Positions 8,526-18,323 are shown, counted from the stretch's first letter. The stretch: 64,000 bases of DNA from Candidatus Bathyarchaeota archaeon (GCA_018396535.1 JAGTQC010000001.1:1-64000), one strand, 5' to 3'. The notes: generated by a model from the letters alone, not told the origin. Numbers and translations: made by a program.

Positions 8526-10271
8526 CTAAGCCTCTCGCTTCTCTACATACAATCTTTTGAATAGAGATGAGACTATAGATGCGGCTATTTTAGGCTGTCT
8601 ATCCCTAGTGAATATACCCTTCCTATTCAGTATAATCCTCATAGGATTCTGCGGTGCTCTGAAATCTGCGAAAACCCATATGTGAAGACCTACCACATAA
8701 CTCCTAGTAGATAAACCTTCGATATACTTTCTGATAAATTCAGCTTGATATTCCTCAGACCACATTTGCGGCGGATCACTATGCACACCTATAAACGAAT
8801 CCGCTCCAAACTCTGTTATAACTACCGGTTTACTCGGATATCTACTGTGAATCTCATCTAGCTCAGCTAGCATGGTATTGACCCCCATATCTATATCACC
8901 CCAATGAGAATACCATCCACGATAGAAGTTCAGTGATACGACGTCCACATGATCTAAAGCTAGATCTCTAATAGTTCTGTGAGATGCGAAAGTGACGGGT
9001 CTGGATGGATCTATCTCTTTGAAATATCTAGATAATTTGCCTATAAAATCAGCGACTTCAGGTATATCGCTTGGAGGCTCGTTCATGATACTATACATCA
9101 CTACTGACGGCCTATTTTTATGCTCTCTAATCATCTCGGATACAAATTTCTTAACTTTAGCTAGATACTCATCACTACTGAATAACTTCACTACATCATT
9201 CCTACTAAGTATACGGTCGATAGCAGAGTAGCAGAGAGGGGGCTCCAATATGACTAGGAAGCCGAATTCATCAGCCATATCGAGGTGATCACTAGAATAT
9301 GGGTAATGCGAAGTTCTGAAGGAGTTTGCACCCATCCTCTTCATAAGATAGAAATCTCTCACTAGAACAGGCCCAGGTAGATTTTTACCGAATACTGGGA
9401 AATCCTCATGTCTGCCAAAGCCTTTTAGAAATATAGGTTTATCATTGATGTATATCCTACCATCTTTAACATAGATACTTCTGAAACCTATACGTTCGTA
9501 TACTGAATCTTCGATACCTCTACTAGAATGTATTTCCACTATTAGCGTATATAGGTTAGGTTCATCTGGACTCCAAAGCTTGATGTTACTGAGGCTTTTC
9601 TCGTAGATAAATCTACCGCTACCTAAACCAGCTACCTTATCCTCACATACTATCGTAGATAGATCCTTGCTAGCTAATATGATTTTTAGATCTATGGATC
9701 TATCTGAGACGATATCTATCGAAGCTTTTAAATACCCATCGCTATCAGCGGATACTGTTATATCATCGATATAACATCTATTAGTAAACTCCAGGTATAC
9801 AGGTCTATGTATACCTCCATAATGGAAGAAATCAAAAGCGGATACATTAAGACTCAGAGATGGGGGTAGATTTTGAATCGACGGTGAATTATCAATCCTA
9901 ACGACTACCCTATTAAAGCCCTCCAGCTTTAGTTCACCTACCATATACTTAAACATAGTAAAGGATCCTTCATGCTCGCCTAATAGGGATCCATTCATCC
10001 AAACTTTGGTTCTATAACCAGCTCCCTCGAATATTATCCAAGGTATCTTCCCATCAAACTCTCTACCTATGTAGAAATCCTTCTGATACCATGCTAAACC
10101 AGTAAACTGATCCCAATCTGGATTCTGCTCATTCCAAGATGATGGGACATATATTAGATCAGGAGAATCGAATCCATTAAACCACCCGCTTTCATCACCT
10201 ATACGATCTTTATCTATCCTAAACTTCCAAAACCCGTTTAGGGGGATTCTTGGTCTAAACCAGGATTTCAC
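8526..10271 (-). CDS. Glycoside hydrolase family 2 (beta-glucuronidase/galactosidase-like)
   Basis: Retaining beta-glycosidase. The 581 residues contain a sugar-binding jelly-roll domain (about 1-165), an immunoglobulin-like domain (about 170-265) and a TIM barrel. The barrel has FRTSHYPYS (about 325), the acid/base glutamate in YSIMNEP (about 395-400) and the nucleophile in VITEFGAD (about 483-490). The FGAD and short length are closest to beta-glucuronidases, but I cannot exclude galactosidase or mannosidase activity. No signal peptide is evident, so it is cytoplasmic. An aagatttaagg promoter element lies upstream (about 10300-10315). Confidence 0.9.
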   Translation of the reverse strand: MKSWFRPRIPLNGFWKFRIDKDRIGDESGWFNGFDSPDLIYVPSSWNEQNPDWDQFTGLAWYQKDFYIGREFDGKIPWIIFEGAGYRTKVWMNGSLLGEHEGSFTMFKYMVGELKLEGFNRVVVRIDNSPSIQNLPPSLSLNVSAFDFFHYGGIHRPVYLEFTNRCYIDDITVSADSDGYLKASIDIVSDRSIDLKIILASKDLSTIVCEDKVAGLGSGRFIYEKSLSNIKLWSPDEPNLYTLIVEIHSSRGIEDSVYERIGFRSIYVKDGRIYINDKPIFLKGFGRHEDFPVFGKNLPGPVLVRDFYLMKRMGANSFRTSHYPYSSDHLDMADEFGFLVILEPPLCYSAIDRILSRNDVVKLFSSDEYLAKVKKFVSEMIREHKNRPSVVMYSIMNEPPSDIPEVADFIGKLSRYFKEIDPSRPVTFASHRTIRDLALDHVDVVSLNFYRGWYSHWGDIDMGVNTMLAELDEIHSRYPSKPVVITEFGADSFIGVHSDPPQMWSEEYQAEFIRKYIEGLSTRSYVVGLHIWVFADFRAPQNPMRIILNRKGIFTRDRQPKIAASIVSSLFKRLYVEKREA

Positions 10272-10373
10272 CCCTATACACCGAGGCTTCTTAATGATTA
10301 TTCATCCCTTAAATCTTTCTCATAGATGTGGAATCCGCTATTTCAGTAGCATCGAATAGTTGCTGGTATAATC

Positions 10374-10655
10374 TTATCGTATTATATCGAAGGATGTATA
10401 CTCCCCTCTGTACGGCTCCCAATAGATCTCTATTCGAGATACTATAGCTCCAGGTGGCCCTCTCCTACACCATTCCACCATCATCTTAACCTTATCTTCT
10501 TCACCTTCTATGATAGCTTCGACTCTACCATCAGGTAGGTTTCTAATCCATCCCTTAACGCCGAGTTTTAAAGCCTCCCTCCTAGCATTAGCTCTGAAGA
10601 AGACTCCTTGAACCCTACCAGATACGAATACATGTGCTCTAACATATCTAGACAT
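10374..10655 (-). CDS. acyP: Acylphosphatase
   Basis: Hydrolyses carboxyl-phosphate bonds of acyl phosphates. The 93-residue protein has the complete signature: VQGVFFR with catalytic Arg21 and GWIRNLPDG with catalytic Asn39, then VEAIIEGEEDKV. Length is exactly that of the family. It ends 102 bp before the GH2 gene start and is preceded by the CooC-like gene 13 bp upstream on the same strand, so those two are likely one transcript. Confidence 0.96.
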   Translation of the reverse strand: MSRYVRAHVFVSGRVQGVFFRANARREALKLGVKGWIRNLPDGRVEAIIEGEEDKVKMMVEWCRRGPPGAIVSRIEIYWEPYRGEYTSFDIIR

Positions 10656-10668
10656 AGTCTATACCACT

Positions 10669-11451
10669 CTATGTGTAGAGTTTTAGGATCATATCTTTAA
10701 GGCTTACTAGGGTTTTAGCGGCTTTAGAATCTGGCGCATAATCTAGTAGTGGTACGCCAATCTTCTCGGATTCAGGGATAGATCTATCGAAGGGTATGAC
10801 TGCCATAAACTTTGATCCTAGATGATGCTCTAGGTAGTAGGTATCGGAATCCTCAGTAGCCTTATTCAAGATATGATATACCTTCTTCAACCCTAGATCC
10901 GAGGCTAGTTTAGCTATCATTCTACATGTATCTATAGATTGAAGTGTAGGTTCAGCTATCGAAAGTAGTATATCGACAGCTTCTATAGTACCGCGACCCA
11001 GGGGCTCTAAGCCTGCCTCTAGATCGATTACTACTACTTCATCCCTAGATAGAAGTATATATGATAGGAGAGCTCTGAGTAGAGCATTAGCAGGGCACAT
11101 GCATCCTGATCCACCATACCTTATGGTTCCAAGTCTAACTAATGTAACCTTATCCCTCCCCTCTACACCATACCTCTCTATTATATCATCGATTTTAGGT
11201 GTTAGTAGAAGGAGCCCTAAGCCTATATTGGTTCTATCTATAAGACTAGAGTTTTCTAGTATAGGTCTCGTATTCTCGATTAGTTTAGAATCTACTCCAA
11301 GCTGTCTATGCAGGTTCATAGCTGGATCAGCATCTATAGCTAAGACCCTGTATCCATCTCTAGCTAACAGTCTAGCTAGAGACCCTGCTATCAGAGTTTT
11401 ACCTACACCACCCTTACCTGCTACAGCTATCTTTAATCCCTTAGCACCTAT
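10669..11451 (-). CDS. CooC/MinD-type P-loop ATPase (start codon unresolved)
   Basis: Deviant-Walker ATPases of this group load metal into enzymes such as CO dehydrogenase. The first in-frame ATG (11319) would remove the nucleotide site. Reading upstream, the frame stays open through KIAVAGKGGVGKT (P-loop, about 11430-11392) and VLAIDADPAMNLHRQLG. The frame is closed by TGA at 11460-11458, and between it and the P-loop there is no ATG, GTG or TTG. An SD-like aggaggtg (11463-11470) is followed by ATG 11461, which is one base out of frame. Coordinates use the ATA at 11451 as a placeholder. An assembly indel in the GGGG run at 11454-11457 would restore MRVIGAKG. Confidence 0.75.
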   Translation of the reverse strand: MGAKGLKIAVAGKGGVGKTLIAGSLARLLARDGYRVLAIDADPAMNLHRQLGVDSKLIENTRPILENSSLIDRTNIGLGLLLLTPKIDDIIERYGVEGRDKVTLVRLGTIRYGGSGCMCPANALLRALLSYILLSRDEVVVIDLEAGLEPLGRGTIEAVDILLSIAEPTLQSIDTCRMIAKLASDLGLKKVYHILNKATEDSDTYYLEHHLGSKFMAVIPFDRSIPESEKIGVPLLDYAPDSKAAKTLVSLKDMILKLYT

Positions 11452-11538
11452 AACCCCTCATACACCTCCTATAAATCACTTCCTGAAAGTTAGATTTTAG
11501 TATATTAATTAACGATCTCTTATGATTAAGGATACGTT

Positions 11539-12399
11539 ATGTGTAGCAACATACTGATAGTAGGTTTAGGTGAGGTTGGTCGAGCTCTATACAATATGAT
11601 AACTAAGTCTAATACTAATTTCAACGTATACGGCTACGATACGGATAAGAGTAAGAGTATAGATAGAATCGAAGATATACCTACACCTATAGACTATCTA
11701 CATATAGCCTTCCCGTATACTGAGAGACAATCGTTTATAGAATCTGTATCGGTTTACGCTAATAGGCTTAAGCCTAGACTCTTAATAATACATTCGACTG
11801 TTGCACCTGGGACTACGAGGCTACTTCAGAGTAAGCTAGATACTCTAGTAGCATACTCACCTGTTAGAGGTAGGCATCCACATCTAGAGGAGCATCTAAA
11901 ATTCTGGGTTAAATGGATTTCAGCAGTTAAACCCGAAGCTTTAGATGAGGGTGTGAAGCACCTTGAAGATTTAGGCTTTAGGGTTAGATGCTGCGAGAGA
12001 CCCGAGACGTTAGAGCTAGCTAAACTATTCGAGACTATATACAGAGCAGCTTTAATAGCTTTATGGCAAGAGATGCATAGGATAGCCGTGAAGCTTGGAG
12101 GCGATGTAACTGGTATAGCTGAATTCATAGCTGAAGTACACGAAGTTCTGGGGGATAGACCAGTATACTATCCAGATTTCATAGGTGGACATTGCCTGAT
12201 ACCTAATACCATGATACTTTTAGAATCTGTTGATTCACCTATGCTTAGATTCATACTCGAATCTAATAGACTTAGAAAGACTGAGCTTAGGGATCCCAGG
12301 ATAGTTGAAGAGATAGATTCTGTGAAACGTATATGGAGTAGACTTAGGAATGCATGGTACTATGAAGGGTATGATAAGAAGATATTGCCTTCAGGTTAG
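11539..12399 (+). CDS. UDP-glucose/GDP-mannose dehydrogenase-like NAD-binding protein
   Basis: Resembles NDP-sugar dehydrogenases that oxidise sugar nucleotides to uronates. It has a Rossmann motif VGLGEVGRAL (about residues 8-17), IIHSTVAPGTT (about 87-97) as in the family, a helical central region with ETLELAKLFE, and GGHCLIPN (about 215-222), where the cysteine corresponds to the catalytic thiol. At 286 residues it lacks the C-terminal substrate domain of full dehydrogenases (usually 400 or more), so it is a short variant whose substrate is unknown. The flippase gene follows 13 bp later, suggesting a role in surface glycan synthesis. Confidence 0.72.
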   Translation: MCSNILIVGLGEVGRALYNMITKSNTNFNVYGYDTDKSKSIDRIEDIPTPIDYLHIAFPYTERQSFIESVSVYANRLKPRLLIIHSTVAPGTTRLLQSKLDTLVAYSPVRGRHPHLEEHLKFWVKWISAVKPEALDEGVKHLEDLGFRVRCCERPETLELAKLFETIYRAALIALWQEMHRIAVKLGGDVTGIAEFIAEVHEVLGDRPVYYPDFIGGHCLIPNTMILLESVDSPMLRFILESNRLRKTELRDPRIVEEIDSVKRIWSRLRNAWYYEGYDKKILPSG

Positions 12400-12412
12400 A
12401 GGGTGCTAGCTA

Positions 12413-13945
12413 TTGGAGGAAAGAGAAGGTAAACCTAGAATTAGACTTAGATATGCTAGCCTACTCCTCTTCGTATCTAGGGTATATAGTCTAGTAGTAG
12501 GACTACTATTTACCATAATAGCTACTAGGAGACTTACAGTCGAAGAATTCGGTTTATGGAACTATATATCAGTAGTCGCAGGATATTGGCTACTTCCACT
12601 TAGTTTCATCGGATACTGGGTTACACGATTTACCGCTAGAGGCGAGCGTACAGGGTTTACATCTATACTGATGAGCCTAATTCTATCAATATCTATACCC
12701 ATATTATTCATGGCATCTTCTCCTCTAATCTTTAGACAGGTAGATATAGGATACTTGCTATTAATCCTAATATCTGTGAAACTGGTAGTTGTCAGTTTAT
12801 CTTCACCGTTTAATTGGATTGCTTCAGGTTTGAAACCTGATATACTAGCGTTTGCATACGTGGTTTTCGATTCGTTCAAACTTCTCTCTGCATACATACT
12901 CGTAGCTATAATGAGATTAGGGTTAGCGGGTGTGATACTAGCTGTATCTATAGGTTATGTATCTAAGGCTATACTACTATACGTATCACTTAGATGGTTT
13001 ATAACTGGATCTATAAATACCAGGATGGTTAAACGTATACTCAAAGGTATATGGATACCTATCTACGGATCTATACCATCTATCATATCATCTCTAGATG
13101 CTATAATAATAGTCGGTATGACTGGAGTAACTGATAGCTTAGCTTTCGTGTCAGCTGTAAGAACCGTAGGTTCACCTATATCTCTAAGCTTAGCTATATC
13201 TACAGCTCTCTATCCTAAACTTCTAGCTGAGGGGCGGTTAGGGGATGTAGAGGAGGCTATGAGGCTTGTGTATATGCTATCGATCCCCTCATCTCTGGGT
13301 ATAATACTATTAGCACCACATATACTTTCCATTCTCAGATCTGAGTATGCTATAGCATCCGCACCATTAGCGATATACGCTATACTACAGTTAATCTCTA
13401 TAGCGTCAAATATAGCTGTAACAACTGCTTCGGGTTTAGAGAAAGTTGATCTCGATGAGTATGCAGGATTTAAAGATTATGCTAGAAGTAGGTTATTCAA
13501 AATCGCGAATATGCATATGATATCATCATTAATGTATGTAGGAGTACTAACTTGTCTTCTATACTATCAGAGAAATCTACCAGTATCTAAAGTTAACCCG
13601 TTACTCTCTACAACCTGGATATGGATAATATCTGTTACGGTATCGGCAGTATTCACGGTGGTTTATGCGTATAGAAGGCTTCTCAAAGGTATTGGGCGGA
13701 TTAAAGCTCCATGGCCTTCTATAATTAAGTATATCTTAGCTTCTATATCTATGACTATACCAGTATACGCACTCCAACCTAGAGTATTCTATTTAGAAAT
13801 AATGCCACTACTAATAGGGATTACCCCAGCTATACTATCCGGTATAGCCGTATATTTCGCTATACTATACCTTATAGATCCATGGTTTAGGGGGTTGATA
13901 TCCAAGCTTATATCTACGATTAGTAGGAGGACTGGGGGTTCGTAA
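12413..13945 (+). CDS. Polysaccharide flippase (MATE/Wzx-like)
   Basis: Polytopic membrane protein of 510 residues with about 12-14 hydrophobic helices. The opening LRYASLLLFVSRVYSLVVGLLF and FTIIATRRLTVEEFGLWNY (about 28-46) match the start of Wzx-type oligosaccharide flippases, which move lipid-linked sugars across the membrane. It starts with TTG at 12413 preceded by agagggtg. It follows the dehydrogenase-like gene closely and likely forms an operon with it. The transported glycan is unknown. Confidence 0.82.
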   Translation: MEEREGKPRIRLRYASLLLFVSRVYSLVVGLLFTIIATRRLTVEEFGLWNYISVVAGYWLLPLSFIGYWVTRFTARGERTGFTSILMSLILSISIPILFMASSPLIFRQVDIGYLLLILISVKLVVVSLSSPFNWIASGLKPDILAFAYVVFDSFKLLSAYILVAIMRLGLAGVILAVSIGYVSKAILLYVSLRWFITGSINTRMVKRILKGIWIPIYGSIPSIISSLDAIIIVGMTGVTDSLAFVSAVRTVGSPISLSLAISTALYPKLLAEGRLGDVEEAMRLVYMLSIPSSLGIILLAPHILSILRSEYAIASAPLAIYAILQLISIASNIAVTTASGLEKVDLDEYAGFKDYARSRLFKIANMHMISSLMYVGVLTCLLYYQRNLPVSKVNPLLSTTWIWIISVTVSAVFTVVYAYRRLLKGIGRIKAPWPSIIKYILASISMTIPVYALQPRVFYLEIMPLLIGITPAILSGIAVYFAILYLIDPWFRGLISKLISTISRRTGGS

Positions 13946-13949
13946 CTGT

Positions 13950-14009
13950 ATGCGTCAGACGGTTGATCCATCTTCATAGATCAGCTAAGGCTGAACTCAT
14001 CATCCGCAT
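13950..14009 (-). ncRNA. C/D-box guide sRNA, D guide complementary to 16S rRNA 5' end
   Basis: On the minus strand a 60-nt unit shows every element of an archaeal C/D sRNA. There is a terminal stem ATGCG/CGCAT (14005-14009 with 13950-13954) and C box ATGATGA (13997-14003). A 12-nt guide precedes D' CTGA (13981-13984), then C' TATGAAG (13972-13978), a 13-nt guide and D CTGA (13955-13958). The second guide contains GGATCAACCG, the exact complement of CGGTTGATCC, which is part of the conserved 5' end of archaeal 16S rRNA. By the D+5 rule it would direct 2'-O-methylation of the first U of GGUU. The first guide's target was not recognised. A TATA-like aaacttatag lies about 26 bases upstream. Confidence 0.85.
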
Positions 14010-14221
14010 CGATAAACCTGTTCACCGACAGCTATAAGTTTATCGAAGCCTTATCACATAGTGGTATAAGTCTCTCTAATACTATCCAACTATACTCCTA
14101 CATAGCTTGATAATATCTGTTAATCGACCGATATTATGCATGTTTCTAGAGATTGCTAGATAGCTATAAGTATAAGGGGTTAAGTATATTCTCTAGCCAG
14201 ATTTTGAAGCGGGGTGTCTTG

Positions 14222-14743
14222 ATGTGTTTGGAGGAGCGTTTCTATATCGTAGATGAGGATGATAATGTTTTAGGCTGGGCTTATAGGAGTGAATGTCATA
14301 GGAAGAGACTGATTCATAGATCTGTCTATGTGGTAGTATTGAATGATAGGGGTGAAATCTTCATACAGAGGCGTTCTATGAGTAAGGATCTCTATCCTGG
14401 ACTCTACGCTTGCTCTGTATCAGGGCATGTGAAGTATGGTGAAAGTTATGAAGAAGCAGCTAGGAGAGAGCTTATGGAGGAGCTTGGTATAGATACTGAG
14501 GTAGAGTTTATCGGGAAATTTAAATCATTCTCTAGAATAGAATGTGAAATATCAGCGCTCTATCTATGCCGTTATAACGGTCCTATCAAGATAAATAGTG
14601 AAGAAATCTCTGGTGGAAAATTCGTAGGTATAGATGATGTTAAGAGGATGGTAGAATATGAAGGGGAGAAAATCGCATATGGATCGATCCTAGCTTTAAG
14701 GGAATTCATAAGGTATATCGAGAGAAACTATACGCTACCATAG
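14222..14743 (+). CDS. Nudix hydrolase (IPP isomerase-like)
   Basis: Nudix fold protein with a perfect box GHVKYGESYEEAARRELMEE (continuing LGI) at about residues 67-89. IFIQRRSMSKDLYPGLY before it resembles the IPP-isomerase/YfcD branch. Substrate is not determined. I chose ATG 14222, preceded by gcggggtg, over the longer TTG frame from 14153, whose extra residues look non-conserved. It stands alone, 137 bp before ahcY. Confidence is high for the fold and low for the substrate. Confidence 0.85.
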   Translation: MCLEERFYIVDEDDNVLGWAYRSECHRKRLIHRSVYVVVLNDRGEIFIQRRSMSKDLYPGLYACSVSGHVKYGESYEEAARRELMEELGIDTEVEFIGKFKSFSRIECEISALYLCRYNGPIKINSEEISGGKFVGIDDVKRMVEYEGEKIAYGSILALREFIRYIERNYTLP

Positions 14744-14846
14744 TAATATCGGTGGCATGGCTTCTATATACCATTAGACTATCTTTAGGTATAGTTAGGT
14801 ATAGGTAGTATTATGGGTGTTATACAAGTTATCTCGATATAGTAGA

Positions 14847-14854
14847 CTTTAAGA
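14847..14854 (+). promoter_or_regulatory. TATA box of ahcY
   Basis: ctttaaga is centred about 26 bases before 14877, so transcription should begin 2-3 bases before the GTG at 14880. The mRNA would be leaderless, supporting the GTG start. Confidence 0.5.
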
Positions 14855-14879
14855 TAGACGAAGATTCTGCTATCCTTAG

Positions 14880-16142
14880 GTGGAGTTTGATATGTTTGAA
14901 GTTAGAGATGTAGGGTTAGCAGATCAGGGTAGGCTTCAGATAGAGTGGGCTGAATCTCGTATGCCAGTATTGATGATGTTGAGGAGGAGGTTCTCTGAGG
15001 AGAAGCCTTTGAAAGGGGTGGTAGTGGGTGCATGCCTACATGTTACTAAGGAGACTGCCGTACTAGTTAGGACTTTGAAGATTGGTGGAGCTGAAGTAGC
15101 TCTATGCTCATCTAATCCTCTCAGCTGCCAGGATGATGTAGCTGCAGCTCTAGCTTTGGATGGTATACATGTATATGCATGGAGAGGGCAGAGTGTAGAT
15201 GAGTACTATAGGTCTATAGAGAATGTGTTGAATCATAGCCCCAATATATTACTCGATGATGGAGCAGATTTGATAGTTACACTACATAGGAGGTATTCCA
15301 AACTTATAGACGCCTGTATGGGTGGAAACGAAGAGACTACGACTGGTGTCTATAGGCTTAAATCTATGGAGAGAAAGGGGGAGCTTAAGATCCCTATTAT
15401 AGCTGTTAATAACGCTGAAACTAAATGGGATTTCGATAACGTCTATGGTACAGGTCAGAGTACATTGGATGGTATATTGAGGGCTACTAATATATTGCTA
15501 GCTGGTAAGAATGTCGTAGTAGCTGGTTATGGACATTGCGGTAGGGGTATTGCATGGAGGGCTAGGGGTATGGGTGCTCATGTCATAGTGACAGAGGTCG
15601 ATCCGATAAAGGCTTTGAAGGCTGTTATGGATGGGTTTAGGGTTATGCCTATGATTGAAGCAGCTCGTATAGGCGATATATTCATAACCGCTACGGGTAA
15701 TAGGGATGTGGTGAGAGCCGAGCATATCGATGTTATGAGGGATGGAGCTATACTATGTAATGCTGGACATTTCGATGTAGAAGTCTCTGTTAGGGATCTG
15801 GAGATTATGTCTATATCTAAGCGTAGAGTTAGACCGTATGTTGATGAATATAGGCTTAGGGATGGGAGGAGGATATACCTGTTAGCTGAGGGTAGACTTG
15901 TAAACCTTGTAGCTGCTGAGGGTCATCCGAGTGAGGTTATGGATATGTCCTTCTCGAATCAAGCTCTATGTGTAGAATATCTCATCGAGAATAGGGGTAA
16001 ACTTAAACCTGGTGTATACGATGTACCTATAGAGATCGATAGGACTGTAGCTAGTCTTAAACTCGAGACTCTAGGTGTTAGGATAGATAGGCTTACTGAG
16101 GAGCAGATAGAGTATCTATCGAGCTTCGAGTATGGTACATAG
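14880..16142 (+). CDS. ahcY: S-adenosyl-L-homocysteine hydrolase
   Basis: Cleaves the methyltransferase by-product SAH to adenosine and homocysteine with bound NAD. The 420-residue protein has [19 protein letters not shown] (about 180-198), the NAD motif [10 protein letters not shown] (about 216-225), and [20 protein letters not shown] (about 343-362), all invariant in the family. Starts with GTG at 14880, probably leaderless. thiL starts 2 bp after its stop, so the pair is one transcript. Cytosolic. Confidence 0.97.
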   Translation: MEFDMFEVRDVGLADQGRLQIEWAESRMPVLMMLRRRFSEEKPLKGVVVGACLHVTKETAVLVRTLKIGGAEVALCSSNPLSCQDDVAAALALDGIHVYAWRGQSVDEYYRSIENVLNHSPNILLDDGADLIVTLHRRYSKLIDACMGGNEETTTGVYRLKSMERKGELKIPIIAVNNAETKWDFDNVYGTGQSTLDGILRATNILLAGKNVVVAGYGHCGRGIAWRARGMGAHVIVTEVDPIKALKAVMDGFRVMPMIEAARIGDIFITATGNRDVVRAEHIDVMRDGAILCNAGHFDVEVSVRDLEIMSISKRRVRPYVDEYRLRDGRRIYLLAEGRLVNLVAAEGHPSEVMDMSFSNQALCVEYLIENRGKLKPGVYDVPIEIDRTVASLKLETLGVRIDRLTEEQIEYLSSFEYGT

Positions 16143-16144
16143 CT

Positions 16145-17149
16145 ATGAAGCTATCAGATCTAGGTGAGAGAAAGCTTATAGAGATAGCATCATCAATCCT
16201 AGAACAGGATCCGGATGAGATCCTAGGGCTAGGCGTAGATGATGCTGCTGCTAAACCTATATGTGAGGATCTATATCTCGTTATGCATACGGATGTCGTA
16301 GTCGAATCTACAGATAGACTTCCAGGTCAGAGCTATAGGGATCTAGCTTGGAAAGCTGTTACTGCTAATATATCGGATATAGCAGCTAAAGGTGCTAAAC
16401 CGTATGCACTACTATCAGCTATAGGTATACCTGGAATTTATAGTCTAGAAGTTTTCGAGGAATTGATGGCCGGGTTGAGGGATTCATCATCTACCTATGG
16501 ATGCTATATCGTAGGTGGTGATCTAAGTTCATCTAGAGAGTTATTCATAGCTTTAGCAATCCTAGGTTTAACTCATAGGGATAGGATTATGGGTAGGAGA
16601 GGTGCTAAACCTGGTGATCTAGTATGTATTACAGGTGAGATCGGATATACATCGCTAGCATACAGAGTATTATTCGATGAATGGTGTATAGACAGCGATT
16701 TGAGACGGATAGTTCTAGATAGGGCTTATAGACCTATAGCTCGCTTGAAGGAGGGGTTAGCTCTAGCATCTACTGGTGTAGTATCAAGCTGTATGGATAT
16801 AAGTGATGGCCTAGCTATATCGTTGAATACTCTCTCAGAGGTTAATAATGTATCGATTATAATCGATCATATACCTATACCTAGAGAAGTATTAGAAGCT
16901 GTAGGAAGATATAGCGTGGATCCTATAGATCTAGTATTATATGGTGGAGGAGAGGAGTATGAGCTACTATTCACTGTTAAACCTGATGGGTTGAAGCTTG
17001 TAGAAGATAAATTATCCAGTCTTAAATCTAGTTTTACAGTTATAGGTCGTGTATCTGAGGGGGCTGGTGTATACTTTACTTCTGGAAGAAGGGTTGAAGC
17101 TAGAGGTTGGCAACACTTCCTAGATTGGGGTTCTAAACCTACTTCCTAG
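16145..17149 (+). CDS. thiL: Thiamine-monophosphate kinase
   Basis: Last step of thiamine diphosphate synthesis: phosphorylates thiamine monophosphate. The 334 residues open with GERKLIEI, then GLGVDDAAA (about 28-36, Mg/ATP-binding aspartates), WKAVTANISDIAAKGAKP (about 73-90), GGDLSSS (about 122) and MDISDGLA (about 216-223), all PurM-type kinase motifs. It overlaps the convergent small-HSP gene by 11 bases at the 3' end. Co-transcribed with ahcY. Confidence 0.95.
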   Translation: MKLSDLGERKLIEIASSILEQDPDEILGLGVDDAAAKPICEDLYLVMHTDVVVESTDRLPGQSYRDLAWKAVTANISDIAAKGAKPYALLSAIGIPGIYSLEVFEELMAGLRDSSSTYGCYIVGGDLSSSRELFIALAILGLTHRDRIMGRRGAKPGDLVCITGEIGYTSLAYRVLFDEWCIDSDLRRIVLDRAYRPIARLKEGLALASTGVVSSCMDISDGLAISLNTLSEVNNVSIIIDHIPIPREVLEAVGRYSVDPIDLVLYGGGEEYELLFTVKPDGLKLVEDKLSSLKSSFTVIGRVSEGAGVYFTSGRRVEARGWQHFLDWGSKPTS

Positions 17150-17552
17150 GTACCCTCAATTCTAGTATATTCCTGTAGCATGTTATCGTAGCTCTACTAG
17201 GATCGACAGATACGGGTAAATCTATACGTATATGGTACTTCTTGAATCTACCACTCCTATGCATAACTCTCAGATAGCTAAAATCTAGTGTATGCTGAAG
17301 GTTAGCTTCTATCTCTACAGTATTCTCATCTATGAATCTTACGTGGGTAGATTCACTATCAGCACATGGTATATCTACCGTTATAACAACCTCTCTAGGT
17401 TCTACATGTACGTTAGCTAGAGGTTCTATAGCCTCTGAGGATGGATGCCATAGATTCCTCTCCTCAACATCGTATACGTAACCCTCTAGGATCTCCTCTA
17501 ACCTATCGATATACTCCTCCAGTATATCTGATAGCCTTCTACGCCTAATCAT
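17139..17552 (-). CDS. Hsp20/alpha-crystallin-like small heat shock protein
   Basis: ATP-independent holdase chaperone. In 137 residues, an N-terminal helical segment (about 1-35) precedes an alpha-crystallin domain with VVITVDIPCADSESTHVRF (about 56-74), YHIRIDLPVSVDPSRATITC (about 109-128) and the closing NILELRVPRK. The typical I-x-I C-terminal tail is not obvious, so oligomer assembly may differ. It is 12 bp downstream of the PAC2 gene on the same strand. Confidence 0.75.
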   Translation of the reverse strand: MIRRRRLSDILEEYIDRLEEILEGYVYDVEERNLWHPSSEAIEPLANVHVEPREVVITVDIPCADSESTHVRFIDENTVEIEANLQHTLDFSYLRVMHRSGRFKKYHIRIDLPVSVDPSRATITCYRNILELRVPRK

Positions 17553-17564
17553 ACGCTATCCCCC

Positions 17565-18323
17565 CTATACATGTAGTGGAGGTATATCGTATTCTTGACT
17601 CTTCCTCATCTTAACAAGCTCAGCTTCAGTTCTCTTCATAAGATCTCTAGCTGCTAGCCTTATCTCTTCACCCTTCTCTCTAAGCTCTACTATATCTATA
17701 TCTAAGCCTATAAGTTTACCAAGCTCCTCTAAGACTGATGCAGCTGCATCTGGATCTGGATAGTTGAAGAAGCTTTGAGCTAGGAGGCCTATAGCTGTTA
17801 AACCGTAGAGGGGTGCAAGTCTCATCATCAATGCATACGGTCCGACTAGATACCCCCTATCCAGTATCTCTACACCTCTAGCTTTAAGATTCTCTACGAC
17901 TTCCCTACTAGATGCTGTAGCATATACCTTAGGCTTCTCAAGCTTATACCTTTCTTCAACGGGTATACCACCTAGGGTTACTAGAAGCTTAGCCCTCTTC
18001 TTAGAAGCCCACTCTACTATAGCTCTAGATATCTTAGGTATAGCTGAAGCAGGGATAGCGGTCTCGGATACAAATACTACAAGATTACCTGAACGTAATA
18101 TTCTAAACGGGGGTTTAGGTATACCTCCATACAATACTACGATAGGTGGTAGTAGATCTGATTCTACGAAGCCTACCTCCTCCATATCAGTTTTAGAAGC
18201 TAGATGGAATACAGCTATCAAACCTACTAAACCTACATCTGGTAGCCCTGCTATAACTATAGGCTCCTCACCTACATCCTTAACCTCTACTATAGAAACC
18301 TCCCCATCTGGCATAATATTCAC
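17565..18323 (-). CDS. PAC2-family protein (proteasome assembly chaperone-like)
   Basis: Archaeal homologue of proteasome assembly chaperone 2 (formerly DUF75). The 252-residue protein has VIAGLPDVGLVGLIAVFHLA (about 22-41), LPPIVVLYGGIPKPPFRI (about 57-74), and YGLTAIGLLAQSFFNYPDPDAA (about 174-195), which are the family landmarks. The C-terminal 40 residues are charged and probably helical. It lies upstream of the small HSP gene, consistent with a proteostasis unit; the exact role in archaea is not settled. Confidence 0.85.
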   Translation of the reverse strand: MNIMPDGEVSIVEVKDVGEEPIVIAGLPDVGLVGLIAVFHLASKTDMEEVGFVESDLLPPIVVLYGGIPKPPFRILRSGNLVVFVSETAIPASAIPKISRAIVEWASKKRAKLLVTLGGIPVEERYKLEKPKVYATASSREVVENLKARGVEILDRGYLVGPYALMMRLAPLYGLTAIGLLAQSFFNYPDPDAAASVLEELGKLIGLDIDIVELREKGEEIRLAARDLMKRTEAELVKMRKSQEYDIPPLHV

